Positions 21,541 to 33,600 of a stretch of 53,087 nucleotides of DNA are shown here, one piece after another. This DNA comes from Helochares maculicollis (lineage: Eukaryota; Arthropoda; Insecta; Coleoptera; Hydrophilidae): the NCBI GenBank assembly GCA_033557835.1, contig JAWQRO010000135.1, positions 1 through 53,087 on the forward strand, given 5' to 3'. The notes beneath the pieces are model-generated. The model saw nothing but the letters and a program-made list of their open reading frames with translations, ran no database searches and was not told the origin of the DNA. Position 1 is the stretch's first letter, and every line of letters begins with the position of its first letter. A program made the translations under genes and the position numbers.

Positions 21541-22042
21541 TAGATACAGTAAAATAGTGAAAAAGGTCTAATTTTTCTCTCAATTTTGTCATTACTTTCC
21601 ATATAAGTAAAATAGTAATCTATACGTTCAGTGAAGACAAAACATTGGATTCTATTAATAGCTGCTATGATTTTCTATAATTTTGGTGATGTAGGAAAAC
21701 TGTTGGAATTTATCAAAAATTTCATTGTGCTGCACTTGCAGCAGTTGTTTGCACCTACTATAATTTAAGAGCAAAAAATGTGTCATCATAAGTCAACTGG
21801 TTTCACTTTTTTCTACAATCTCGATAAAAGATGTCATAAAGTTTGTCTCAATGAAGTGACCGTGTGGCTCTATTCTAATCAGTTTATATAAAATATACTT
21901 TTAGAATTCATAATTATTTTGCTATTTATGCTAACATCTGTGAACATAGATTTCATGTCTGGGAATATTATTATGAATTGATCTCAAAAGCATTTTATTA
22001 CCATTACAAATCAAAAATATATTTTGAAAATATTGTATAATT

Positions 22043-23127
22043 ATTGCCACAAATAAGTTACTACGGATTTATTGTAACTGAAGAATTAATCACAGAAATT
22101 GATATAATTCTTGTTATTCAAAGTTATGTCCATCATTTGCTGCGGATTTTTCTTCATATTTTTCGTAATTCGAAGTGATTTGAAGTGATCCAGAAATCAA
22201 CCCAATTTTTGGCTTCTTTGTAAGAAGTAAAGTGTTGTTCATGTAGTCTATTAGCCATTAGCTGCTTGCCATGAGTATTCTATTCTGCTATTGAAAACAG
22301 GTGCACAGCTGAGCTTTTACACACTTTTTTTGCCCTTTGAGGATCCAGTTTTCGCCCCCTGCCAAGATTTGATGTAAGAATAATCCTTCCTTCTTTAAGG
22401 TAGTTATTCGCACATGAAAAAAAGTCATCTGATAGTTCTTGAGTTCATATCAAATCCAATTATCCTTGTTTTAGCACCATACACGTGACCTTGAGACGAT
22501 TTATAATCATTGGTTCTAAAGATTTCAAGATCTTGGGTTAGGCACGAATCTTAGTTCAATAACACCTCCAAGTTTTCAAATTTTACTGGAATTTTAAGAA
22601 GCTGGAGCCAGTACTAAATTGTTTTTTGTTTTCTAGTGCATGTGCTCACATGCTTCATACAGTAATTGATGACCATCAGCTGCATTTTTATTGAAATTAA
22701 ACCAAAAACAGCAGTGCCGCCTGCGAATTGTTTTGTTGGCACAAAGGTCACCATGGTTAGAGCACAAACTATATTGTTGGCGCTGATTTATGACAGGATG
22801 ACACTTCAAGAGATCCGTTACAATTTAATGCTGGTCACACCACCATTTGTAAATTCTTTAAAACTTATTTGTCTGCCCTTATCAGTGCATTTATTCATAG
22901 GACATAATGATGAACACAACTATCCCAAAAGTTTGCATGAATATACCGTAAAATTGTTCCTATTTATCATTTCTTATAGACTAATTTCTGTAGGTGTAAA
23001 AGTACCTATTTGCATTTAAAGTTCTCATCCAGTAAACAATTAATTATCTCAGACAAAACAAATTATAGTACAAGTACCAAAACTGACTTGGGTGTAGCAA
23101 CTTTTTTATACTTATTTTAGTACAGAT
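22043..23127 (-). mobile_element. Highly degenerate mauritiana-like mariner relic
   Basis: Read on the minus strand, pieces appear in the right order. They are FNFNKNAADGHQLLYEA (like FNLKKSAAEAHRLLLEA of the 43.8 kb element), FENLEVLLN, RLKVTCMVLKQG, FLHQILAGGENWI, and near 22.1-22.3 kb LHEQHFTSYKEAKNWVDFWI and NDGHNFE. Diverged ends resembling the 43.8 kb terminal repeats lie near 22,043 (CCACAAATAAGTTAC) and 23,127 (ACTTATTTTAGTACAG). A large part, including catalytic aspartates two and three, is missing. Confidence 0.65.
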
Positions 23128-23345
23128 ATACTTAAAGATATCTTTTGCCGCAAAAAAACAAAAATATGTTTGAAATTTTACTATGATATCAGTAATTATT
23201 TATGACCACTAGCAAAAAAGCTTTATACTATTTTCTTTTAATTCTCACATTATCTTACAATTTTAATTCAGATATATTTTTTTTTATTTTTAGTAAAAAT
23301 GGCACGAAACTTTATGTTTGTTATCTTACCCATGATTAGCTTTTC

Positions 23346-23930
23346 AATTTGAATAGGTCTGAATAAAAGCACAGAACAATTGACTTTTCATTTGTTATCT
23401 TTCACGCAAAGTAGTATGTGGCTTTCCAGTATGCTGATGATATGTGATATTATGTGCTGTGATGTTATTAAGATAATTTTCTATTAGACAATCCTTCTAA
23501 GTCTGCTCCGAGAATTTAATGTTAAATATGAATTCATAACAAATCAGGATTTATAGTAATTTAGGTAAAATGCTTTTTCATAAAAATTAGCTCGATTTTT
23601 TACATTTTTAAATTTGAATAGACCTGAATAAAATCACAGAACAACTCAGTCTTCATTGGTTATCTTTCACCCAAAGTACTATGTGGCTTTCCAGTATGCT
23701 AATTATATGTGATATTATATACTGTGATGGTTTTAAGGTAATTTTCTATTAGATATATCCTGCTGAATGAACCTATTGTAATACTATGGGATTTGGGAGT
23801 CATTAATAGTATACAACCCTTCTAAGTCTACTCTGAGAATTTAATTTCAAATATGAATTCAAAACAAATCAGGATTTATAGTATTTTAGATCAAACGTGT
23901 TTTCATAAAAATTAATTGGATTTATTACAT
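23346..23930. repeat. Diverged direct tandem duplication (about 260 and 320 bp units)
   Basis: Copy 1 (about 23346-23605) and copy 2 (about 23611-23930) share collinear blocks: 'tttgaatag-cctgaataaa', 'ttatctttcac', 'atgtggctttccagtatgct', 'ccttctaagtct-ctc-gag' and 'aaatcaggatttatagta'. Copy 2 carries about 60 bp absent from copy 1, starting near 23754. There is no coding content. Confidence 0.85.
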
Positions 23931-26040
23931 TGGCACCATAAAAAAAATCATACTTAATACGTTATAAAGCAGAAGTTACGATAGTTTCCTATCTTATAAA
24001 TTAATCTAACATCCAATTATATTATCGCTAGGATAGTAGTTTTAAGAAAACAAAACACAGATATTTTTTTTGAATGGAATGAAGTGTTTAAGAAGTTTTT
24101 TACATCGAAGATAAGAAATTTAGTGCGAATTTGATCATTTATAGTTTTTCTTGACTATACTTAACATACTAATATCATAAGTCTTCTAAAATGTACATGT
24201 GATCGGTTCTTGCTGTGATAAATCACCATCAGGGGCCGAAATAAATTTTTGTGGGAAATTAAACAAAAAAAATAGTAGTAGAAAGCATACAAAAAAAACA
24301 ACAAGCACCACAATAATACACCTTCTAAAAATAGCATGACACTGACATTGGTATTTGCAAATAAAACTCAAAAACTGTTCACACTTAGGGCATAAAATTA
24401 ATAAAATTGCCAATCATTTCCATGTTCGCTTTGAATTCAGCTTGAATTTCTACTTGCATCCATTCTATTTTTCCACTAGATCACAATTCTAACTGGATGC
24501 TCTACTTACCATGTAAACTTTGTATTAAAAAAACTTAAAGCAATTCTAAAACACCTACTGGAAACCAAGCGGTTTAGCGCTAATTACATTGAGGGAAATA
24601 AGTAAAAACCTTCAAATTTAACCAACTGTCCTAGAAAAACCATGATTCATATACCATAAATGGAATTTTCACAACAGGTTCAAGAAAAGAGGCGACATTC
24701 GAGTGTATATTCCAAGCAGACTTACCTACAGCATAAGTTCAGACCGGAAATTTTCTCGGGAAGAGTCTCTCCTACTTAAGGACACAAAAGTTACACGGGC
24801 ACGAAAGTATAGTGCCCGAAATTTGCCAATTTGTTTGATACGAAATATGACAGTTTACCAGTAAAATGTCCGGTTCAAAAATTAATCCCCTCCACATCGA
24901 ACATCTGTTCTGAACGCTTTTTTCACTTCTTTTTTCCCAACTAACAATTGATTTTTATCGTGGTGGCCTATTCCATTATACCGGAGACAAATAATTTTGC
25001 ACAGGAGAATCTTTTGTGTTAATTTTAGAGCCGTTATAATTGCACAATATACGTCAAAACATTCAAAAATTGATTTTAATTTTCCACCAATAATTGATAA
25101 CTGTCGCAAAAGAGAGAATCCAATACAGAGTTCTGATTGGCGTAATGTATGACAAGACGACAACCTCATATTTAGGGACATTTGAAACGCCCTAGGCGAT
25201 GTTCTGCAGCAAATTGCGCTAAAATTATACCCGGCTCTACAAATCCACGTTAAAGGAACCGAAATGTAAAACAGTGCGTGTTGCCTAATACGAGTGAATT
25301 AGATTTTATTACTTTGTATTTTAATTACATTGCATATATTGCGAAAACATCTATGCTAACATTTTGTCTGATCTTCACGTTTTGAATACCTCAATTGTCC
25401 GTGTTTGGTATTCAATCTAAGTTTTGCACTGCATCTGCTGATTTATACTTGAACCAGTTGACGCCTTTTATATTTTTTAAATTTAGCAAATGCATTTTAT
25501 GTCAGAAATGTTGATGTTAATCAACCTTCTAGTAAGTTAATATTGGTAGCTGTGCCTTGCTTTGCTCGGTGCCGCCTCTCCTGCTTTCTCCCTCAATAAC
25601 ATCGTCGACCTCTTACAAAGAAAACGTGATGGCTAATGAACGATAAAACAATGAGCACAGTACTTTGCCTTTCTTGGGTCCCTTGAACTCAGAATATGTA
25701 TATCTAGGCAGTGCTAACACTGTAATTCAGGTATATATTTTTAATATTTTAAGGCAAAAGGCTACTTAATTTACTAGTTTCATAGCCAATAGTATATTTC
25801 AGAACTAGCAGGAATATCATTATAAACAGCGTGATTATAACGTCGTTATAGCGTGAATAAAAGACAGACTTTTCCCTGGTTGTACTTTTGAGAAGAGCTA
25901 ACGCTAAAGGTTTAGCAAATGCTAGTAACAATTGTTTGCTATTGCAAATGATAATAGTATCTACACACCTACAAATAACTGTGAACACTACGCTTATTAT
26001 TAATTGCTTTGTTAAGCAAACATACAGCTCCTCAGTATAG
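23931..26040. other. Intergenic DNA between msps and Sec24
   Basis: No gene is recognised. The segment about 24,720-25,260 is noticeably less AT-rich, contains an inverted CCAAT box (ATTGG near 25136) and a minus-strand GTAG|GTAAGT donor at 24724. These fit an upstream promoter/noncoding exon region for msps. The minus-strand ORF at 24882-25181 has no recognisable similarity. Confidence 0.4.
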
Positions 26041-26199
26041 CGAATGCCTCCACGTCATCGAAATAATAGATCGTTTATGAGAATCATTTTAAAACTTCTC
26101 GAAAAACTTTAACGAGCGCCTTATCTTTTTAATTAGGCTTTGTTTTAGTTTGCTCGGAATAAATTGGATGTGCTCGATCTAGGTGTGACGTATGTTCGC

Positions 26200-26366
26200 A
26201 GCTAGAGTGACGCCACTGATTAATTCGCGAACTATAATGGCGCTGGCATCGGTTGGCCACGTAAGATTGACAATGACAGCTAAGAAATTCTCCAACAAAT
26301 TTCTTATCAAAAATGTGCAAGTGATTGCGGTTTTTTGATGTGAAAACGAATATAAATAGTTCGAGG
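26200..26366 (+). promoter_or_regulatory. Candidate Sec24 promoter and 5' noncoding exon
   Basis: A local GC-richer segment ends with TCGAG|GTGAGT (donor at 26366). The next good plus-strand acceptor in front of the Sec24 ATG is TTATTGCAG at 30627. This pairing would make a 4.26 kb 5' UTR intron. The segment carries an ATGGCG box near 26238 and a TATAAATAG near 26351. The assignment is inference. Confidence 0.4.
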
Positions 26367-26675
26367 TGAGTTACCTTTAATTTTTTCCATCGTAGTTCCT
26401 TAATGAGTGCGAAGAAGAAATACAGGATATTAATATTTAAAATATATGCTCTGGTTCAAAGGTTGTGAAGAAGATTAAAAGCATTTTTAAGTGTTTAAAA
26501 AAGTTTATTTAATATAAGTGTCGCATTTTGAGGCTAATTCGACCATTAATGCCTGCAATTTACATGTTTTTCAACATCTGATAAGTGTATTACCTCTAGA
26601 ATTTATTGTTTTAAATCGCCCTAAAATAAGACATTGAGTGGGAATTTCAGTGCTAAATTATTTTGTGCTTTTGTC

Positions 26676-29365
26676 AAGGGTAAGATGTGCTCCACTAGCC
26701 TTGACACGATATCTTTGTTAATCGGTTCTTATTGGTAAATGTGACTAAAAACGTATAGTAAGCTAATTATTGGGCTGCAGTTTCATTGGAAACTATTTAC
26801 AAATTATTAACTCCATACATTTTAGTTCAAAAGAGTTTTAATGGATATACTAAATTGTGAGGTATTAGACAATTGCTTTTAACCCCCTTTAGGACCTTTT
26901 AAGCGTAAAAGTAGAACAAGCAAATGGTTTTTAGGTCAGAGATTGTGTCGTTGCAAGCTAACGACATGGTTCGTTTAATGTTAAAAATCTTATAATATTG
27001 ACTATTTCTGTCGATCAACCTATTTACTAGCAGTACCTATGAATATCTTTTATCAGTATTAGTAATTCAATAATGGAAATATTAAGAAGCAGGAAATTAT
27101 TCATCTATTATGAAAGATAAATACTTATATAGATAGTAGATACAAAAGGTATCATATAAACTTTTATCGTGGTAAAGATATGCTTATCTACTGCTCAAAA
27201 ATTGCAACGTATTATTATGAAAGAAAAGTTTTAGCTAAATCATTAACATATTGTCTGCTTGAAGTATTTAAATAATGTTTAGTAGTAGAATATGATGGCC
27301 TTATACTACTGTGATCAAAAACTAAGCTGAATTTGTTTATAAAGTGTAAATTCTTTATTCTTCCAAGTGAATTTCGTCCCCTTTAAAGTAATCCCCGTCT
27401 GATAAAACGCACATTTGCCAACGCTTTTTCCAGCCTTCGAAACAGTGGGAATAGTATTTTTCCGATATAGCATTCAAGACCTTTTTCGATTCAGTTTTTA
27501 TCTCCTCAATGGTATCAAAACAGTATCCCCGCATTGGCCTTTTGAGTTTGCTGATTAGCCAGGAGTCGCACAGAGCTAAATCAGGTTAATACGGTGGTTG
27601 TGAAACGATATGAGTGAGTTTTTGGCAAAAAAGTCGTGAAGAACCAATGCAGTATGACATGGTGCGTTATCGTGATGAAGGAACTGAGAGCTGTTCATCT
27701 ATAATTCCGGCCATTTCAGACGAATATCTTCACGCAAACGAAGTATAACGCTCATAATATTCTGTGTTGACAGTTTGGTCCGGCGGAAAGAATTCATAGT
27801 GCACCACACCACCATAATCAAAAAAAAACTGTCAACATGCCCTTGATTTTCGATCGATTTTGCTGTGGTCTTTTCGATCTTGCTTCACCTTTTGCATGAT
27901 ATTCGCTAGATTGGTCGGTGGTTTTAGGGTCGTATACGCAAATCCAAGTCTCGCCCACAGTAATGATGCATTTCAAGTGTAACATGTAACTCGGAGATAA
28001 TTAAAGCTTTTGATAAACAGACGCTTGGCAAATGTTATAGACAGCCCTAGCAACATAGGAAAAAAATTTACTTGCCTTCCTAATGCCCTGGAGTTTTAAA
28101 TGACAATTTCACCTTACTTTTTGATCACAGTAGTATATTTAGTAAGAGGACAATAAATTGAAATTTAAAAATCATGCTTGAAAATCAGTAGGTTAATAGG
28201 TGTCACATAATAAGCTGCATATTTTTGTGCTGGATAATATCAGCAGCAATTTTAGTATTTATTGTAAAAATATTTTTCATATGGTATAGAAGACCTCATT
28301 ATTATCTTATTTATATGTGATAACCTTGAATAATGTCAATATCACTAAAAGTTGATGGATAGCATTTCAAATTTGTCTGAAAATTAATATTAATTCGTGG
28401 AACCATGGAGTTTTACAATAGTGTTTATAATATATATGTATATTACAACCGTAAATTGGAGTTCAATATTGTTTAAGTATTAAATGACATGGTGTATTGT
28501 AACAAACAGTAGATCATTAAATTTATTGAGTGTGTTAACTATCAATGTGAATTACGAATGCTACCAGTTGCAGTATATAAAAGTCACGTAGTATTTTCGT
28601 TGATTTAATTTTAATGTGCTTCTTTTATAAATCACATTCAATTTCAAATACACATAAATCTGTAGCTACTCCCGCAGAAAGCAAAACATTTTCCATTGTT
28701 TTTTGTCCTTAGGACATATTTATTTACTATATTTACTAGAATTCCGTCAACATACAATAGTTATATTCTCTTTAAAGTTGTTAATACTGCTTTGGTAGCT
28801 ATCCACATTGCTACCTAAAGACTAAATTGTTTTCAGTATTTGCAGAAAATTATTTGCTTAGCATTGAAGCTTTTATCAGAGATAACATCAATTTCAAGCT
28901 ATCCATATAAGCACTATTTAGTATCCTATATGTGCATTAGTAACAAGAATGAAATTTGCTGTAACCCATTCATGACGTATAAAGTGACAACACCATGCTC
29001 ATAGTATGATGGCTTAATTATTTACTTGTGTGATAAGTATGATAAAATTTACTAGATTCGTTGTAGATGTTTTCAATAATAATCAGGAAACGTGAGAGAA
29101 TTCTATTGCATAATTTTTTGCTTTAATACAAAGACTACCCTTTGTTATCTTATTTATATATATATAAACAAGGTATGCTCCACTAGCCTTGATATAATGC
29201 TTAGTAAGTATTTCTATTTTGTAAACATAATCAAAATTGAATTGTAAGTCACTAATCAAATATTATCGTGTTTTGAAACAATATTAACAATGTTTTATAC
29301 ATTTCGGTTCAAAAGTGCTTTGATATAAAAAGTAGTGAGAAATTACAACGAAATGCTTTTAACAT
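26676..29365 (+). repeat. Duplicated intron segment (two direct copies about 2.49 kb apart)
   Basis: The copies are about 26,676-26,885 and 29,168-29,365. They share 'TGCTCCACTAGCCTTGA', 'ttttgta/atttaca', 'acattt-ggttcaaaag-g-ttt' and 'aaatgcttttaac'. In both, CAAGG upstream and CCTTG downstream could pair into a short stem. The interval between the copies holds ordinary intron sequence and a mariner. Confidence 0.65.
27306..28133 (-). mobile_element. 828-bp deleted mariner in the Sec24 5' intron
   Basis: Well-matched inverted ends (CTACTGTGATCAAAAA at 27306 and its complement ending at 28133) are flanked by TA at 27304-27305 and 28134-28135. On the minus strand, transposase fragments run from a GETWIYVYDPKTTDQS phrase through YGGVVHYEFLPPDQTVNTEYY, HHDNAPCHTALVLHDFF (second catalytic aspartate), an HNHRI remnant of the PPYSPDL region, and a C-terminal GWKKRWQMCVLSDGDYFKG. 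The N-terminal DNA-binding domain is absent, so it is an internally deleted copy. I do not assign its subfamily. Confidence 0.9.
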
Positions 29366-30627
29366 TTAAATATGCAAAAGCTATTTTTTACATTTATGTA
29401 AAATTGTACATGTAATTACAAGTCCTATATGTAAGATAGATTTGTTAGAACAAATGAATTGATAATTTTTAATTGCTCATTATTAATCATGTGATCATAT
29501 TCTAATTTTTTAGCTACTGGCACATAACCACATATCCTCCTCAATAAGTTTTCGGATCAATAAGAAAGAGCTACTAGTCTAATTTTGTTTGCTTTGTTAG
29601 TACACTCTTCACATGAACGTATGTGAAATTTCATTTTAATCTGTCAATTAATTCTTTATTTACAAGCCATTTAGTATCGACGTATCACTGTATTTTTTTA
29701 CAATGCAAAATCAAGTATCCTGCTGTAATTGAGTTATTATTTTTGGAAGACTTAAAAGCAAAGGAAATTTATTAATGAATGTTAAAAGTGTTTAAGGACG
29801 CTGCACCTTTAATTAGTTCAGTAAAAAGAAGGCTTCTCCATTTTTCAACAATAATTATAGTATAGATTTATACATACTAAATGAAAAGTATAATTAGATT
29901 TATAGCTACTTGAAAGTATCTAAAATAATTCTAAATCATCAAGATTTGTATGTTATTTAATAAGCCACTCACTACTAATGACGGCTCTTTAATGTAAATA
30001 TAGTCGAGTCGTCTAGTGACCCATCTACTGTTGTAAATATATAAAAATATACAAGCAGTCTTTGTACTTATGAACTATGATGCAGTGAAGAACAATCTGG
30101 CAGAATATTTAATTTTAACTATAGTTAATTTGTTTAAAATCTTGGAAATATTTTATACAAAAAGAAAAATGCTATATTTAAAGATCTATCTCATGTAACA
30201 GGTTTAAAAAATTAATAGCTCATACTGTTATAACTGCACAAAATGATGATGATATGACGTTCCAACTAAACATTTAAATTCTATTTTCTTAATTTACATA
30301 ACACAAATAAATTAGTATTATTCAAGTGCATTCAGCTGATATTTTTATTACATTTATTCTGCTCCCATGTATTTATAGATTGGATTATAATGCCAAATTC
30401 GCTGGGCTTGGACTGCAATTGGAATTGCCAAAAAATAACATACATTTTAATTCTCACTTAGAATTTATCTTTCTATTTTTCACTTAAACAGTGTTTATGT
30501 AAACAACACTTGATACATACATATTTGTGGAAAAACGTTAGCTTCAAAGAATACATGATATGCAATGCTTGAAGTAAAACCAGTTGATGTAAAATAAACT
30601 TCATTGAAAATATCCTCTTTATTGCAG
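28140..30627. other. Rest of the putative Sec24 5' UTR intron
   Basis: AT-rich, no coding signal. The only structure noticed is the second copy of the duplicated segment at about 29.17 kb. It ends at the acceptor TTATTGCAG (30627), 21 nt before the ATG. Confidence 0.5.
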
Positions 30628-30648
30628 TAAAAGACACCTTTAGCTGCT

Positions 30649-33600
30649 ATGTCACAACCTCACATGATGGATCAAAATATGATGAATGGTATTCCACCAA
30701 ATATGAAGCCGCTTTCCGACTCTCAAGGAAAAGCTCCTTTGCCCAACCCATTTCAGTTTAATGGCGTAGGATCTTCTCATTCCTCGAGGAATTCTTCGCC
30801 GGGACTAAGTCGAAATTTACCAACATCACAGGTGCCTTTACCGCAAATGTCGATCCCAGAAAGTCAACTGCCTCCAAGCCGACTCCAGCCGGCCAACATT
30901 CGACAACTAACGGAAAACTACGCCAACATGAATTTATCTTCAGGTGCTGGCAAAGACATTACACCTTTTTCAAGCCCCAGTGTCCAGAGGTTTAGTACCT
31001 CAACGCCTCTGTTAGATGGAGGTTTGCAAGATAGTAATGTCCCAAAAAGTAGCGCTAGCAAAGCTTTCTCCGGTAATACGAATATTGTTCAAGATTCAGT
31101 TGCGTTTCAAGGTACCAACCTAATTCATGGTTCTACTAGCCAAAACCCCAATCCTTTTCAAGATTCCAACCCACCCCAAAGATACAATCCTCAAGGACCT
31201 AATCCACCTCAAAATTCTAATCCAACTCATAGTTCTAACCCATCTCATAGCTCTGATTCCCTCCTTGATTCTAAACCCAATGTCATTCAAGCCCCTCAAC
31301 CTAACCAAAACACCAATTCCGATGAAAATCCCAATCATACAGTAAATCAAGATTCCACGACACGCATAATTCCGAACTCAAACCCAAACCTCGCTTTCAA
31401 TCAAGAATCTAAATCACTGCAAGGCTTCAGTCATTCAATAAATAGTCAATTTTCTGCACCCATTAGTCGGCAAAGTCAACAGAGAGACCAGCAAACAGTG
31501 CCATTAGGTTTGAAGGATAGCAATAATATTCCAATATTGGAAAACCCTGGAGTGCCTAGTGAAAGGAAACAACCAAAGCAATCAGATCAACAAAATATAG
31601 AACCTAATAGTTCTAATAATAAAGAAAGTAAAAGAGTTTCAACGATAGATAAAACCGAGAAACAAGATGCCACCAAAACTAATCAAGATGCTCAAAATTT
31701 TACAACAAAAATCTACAGTGATAATAAGCCACCTAATGCAGATCAAAACTTTTTTGCTGCGCAACTACACCCAGCTGCAAATCAACCAATTAGACCACCT
31801 TATAGTCAAAATTCTTTAAGGCAACATATTCCTTTAAATCCGCAAAATGCACCTTCAAACTCTCAAAGTGGGTCACTAAGTTTACTGACTGGATCTTCAA
31901 ATAACTTGGGTGAAAACACCCAGAGCGAATCTTTAAATTCACAAAGCCAAAGTTCTCAACCCCTACAATTTATTGACAAGCAAAACTCTGATGGCAAACT
32001 TCTTCCCAGTCATAATCCAACTCCCCAAAATGTTCCTAGTCAATCCAATTTAAATTTTAATTCGAATCAAACAAGTGGAAATTTGATGTCTCAGCAAAAC
32101 AGAAATAATCCTGCAGGCATTTTCCAACCCCAATCATTTCCTAATACACAGCAAAGATTTCAACCACCTTCTTCTCAAGGGCAACCTTCTCTTCAAGGTC
32201 AGCTCCCTCAGCAAACTCAAGCCTCTCTGCTAGGACAACAACCTCCACAAAGTCAATCTTTTCATACGCAACCAAGTTTTCAAAGTCAAGGTAATCAACC
32301 GCTTATCCCAAATCTACGTCCTCAGAATGGTCAACCAGGTCTTCAAAACCAAGGCACTTATGGTCAACCACCTTTTCAAAATCAAGGTATTTCTCATGGC
32401 CAAACGCATCTACAAAACCAAGGATCACTTCATGGTCAATCTCATCTTCAAACCCCAGTGTCTATTCCTCAAGGGCAACCTCCTCTTCAAAGACATTCTA
32501 CGCAACCTCAAGATTCTGTACGACCTTTAACGTCTAACAATATGCCTGCATTAGCTAAATCATCAATATCTTCATCAAACCAAATGCCACCAACTACAGG
32601 CTCTCAGACAAACCAAGAAATACCAAATCAGAGAACTCAGAATATATTTTCGAATCAGAATGCAGCACCGCCTTTTGGCGCTCCTTCCAGTCAAGGAATC
32701 GCTTTCAACCAAGGAATAAGCCAAAATAAGGGAACGGCACCAACTCAGAGTGTCCCTCCAGTTCAAGGTATGGCTCCAAATCAAAGATTAGCACCAAGTC
32801 AAGGAATGAATACAAAGCAAGGTGTGTTTGGCAATCCCAGTTTCCCTCCGAACCGTGGAACTCCGCAAAATCAAGGAATACCACCAAATCAAGGTGTTCC
32901 ACCAAACTTAGGGTTTCATTCTAACCAAGGAATGTCTCTAAGCGCAGGGATGCCACAAAATCGTGGAATGCCGCCAAACCACGGAGTACCTCCCATCCAA
33001 GGGATGCCTCTAAGTCAAGGGATGCCACTAAACCAAGGAATGCCTCCAGCTCAAGGATTGCCATTAAATAAAGAAATGCCTTTGCCAGGATATAATAATT
33101 TCGGAAGAACGCCTCTTTCAAATCCACCTCAGCAGCAATACATGACAGATACAAACAATGCGCTGCAACCACCAATGACATTTTTGCCTTCTCAAACTAG
33201 CTCTGCAAATGTGCAAGGAAGAATAATTCCTCCTCCATCTGGTGGGACAACACAGACTCCTACAAATGTGTCGAAACCTTCACCACTCAATTCAGCGCCT
33301 CCTTTGATACAGGATAAGCCGTCACTGCACAGTAATAGATATCCACAGCAGCAAATGCATCCTCCTCCACCTGTTAATAACCAAAATGCCCAACAGAACA
33401 TGTACAACAATCAGCAATACCAGCAAAATCAACAATACCAATTAAATCAACAGAACCAGGAAAACTATCAGCGGAATCAGTATGGTCAAGGGAACATAAT
33501 TCAGAACACCTATAATCAGAATTACCAAAACTCAGGTAAGTTTTTTAAGAAAACTAGATATTTATTAATTTTTCACAAAAATCTGTGCCATATTTAATTA

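Noticed and set aside
22666..23019. 117-codon plus-strand ORF
   Set aside because: It overlaps the minus-strand degenerate mariner, which explains the interval better. The plus-strand peptide resembles nothing known to me.
24186..24413. Minus-strand ORF with a hydrophobic Val/Phe/Leu stretch
   Set aside because: The hydrophobic run comes from antisense of A-rich and CA-rich low-complexity DNA. No supporting splice sites or homology.
26129..26320. Minus-strand ORF near the candidate Sec24 promoter
   Set aside because: No acceptor or donor arrangement and no family resemblance. It sits in a GC-richer promoter-like segment where open frames are expected by chance.
31120..33410. Several minus-strand and shifted ORFs over Sec24 exon 1
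   Set aside because: They arise from the repetitive N/Q/P codon usage of the Sec24 N-terminus and have no independent features.
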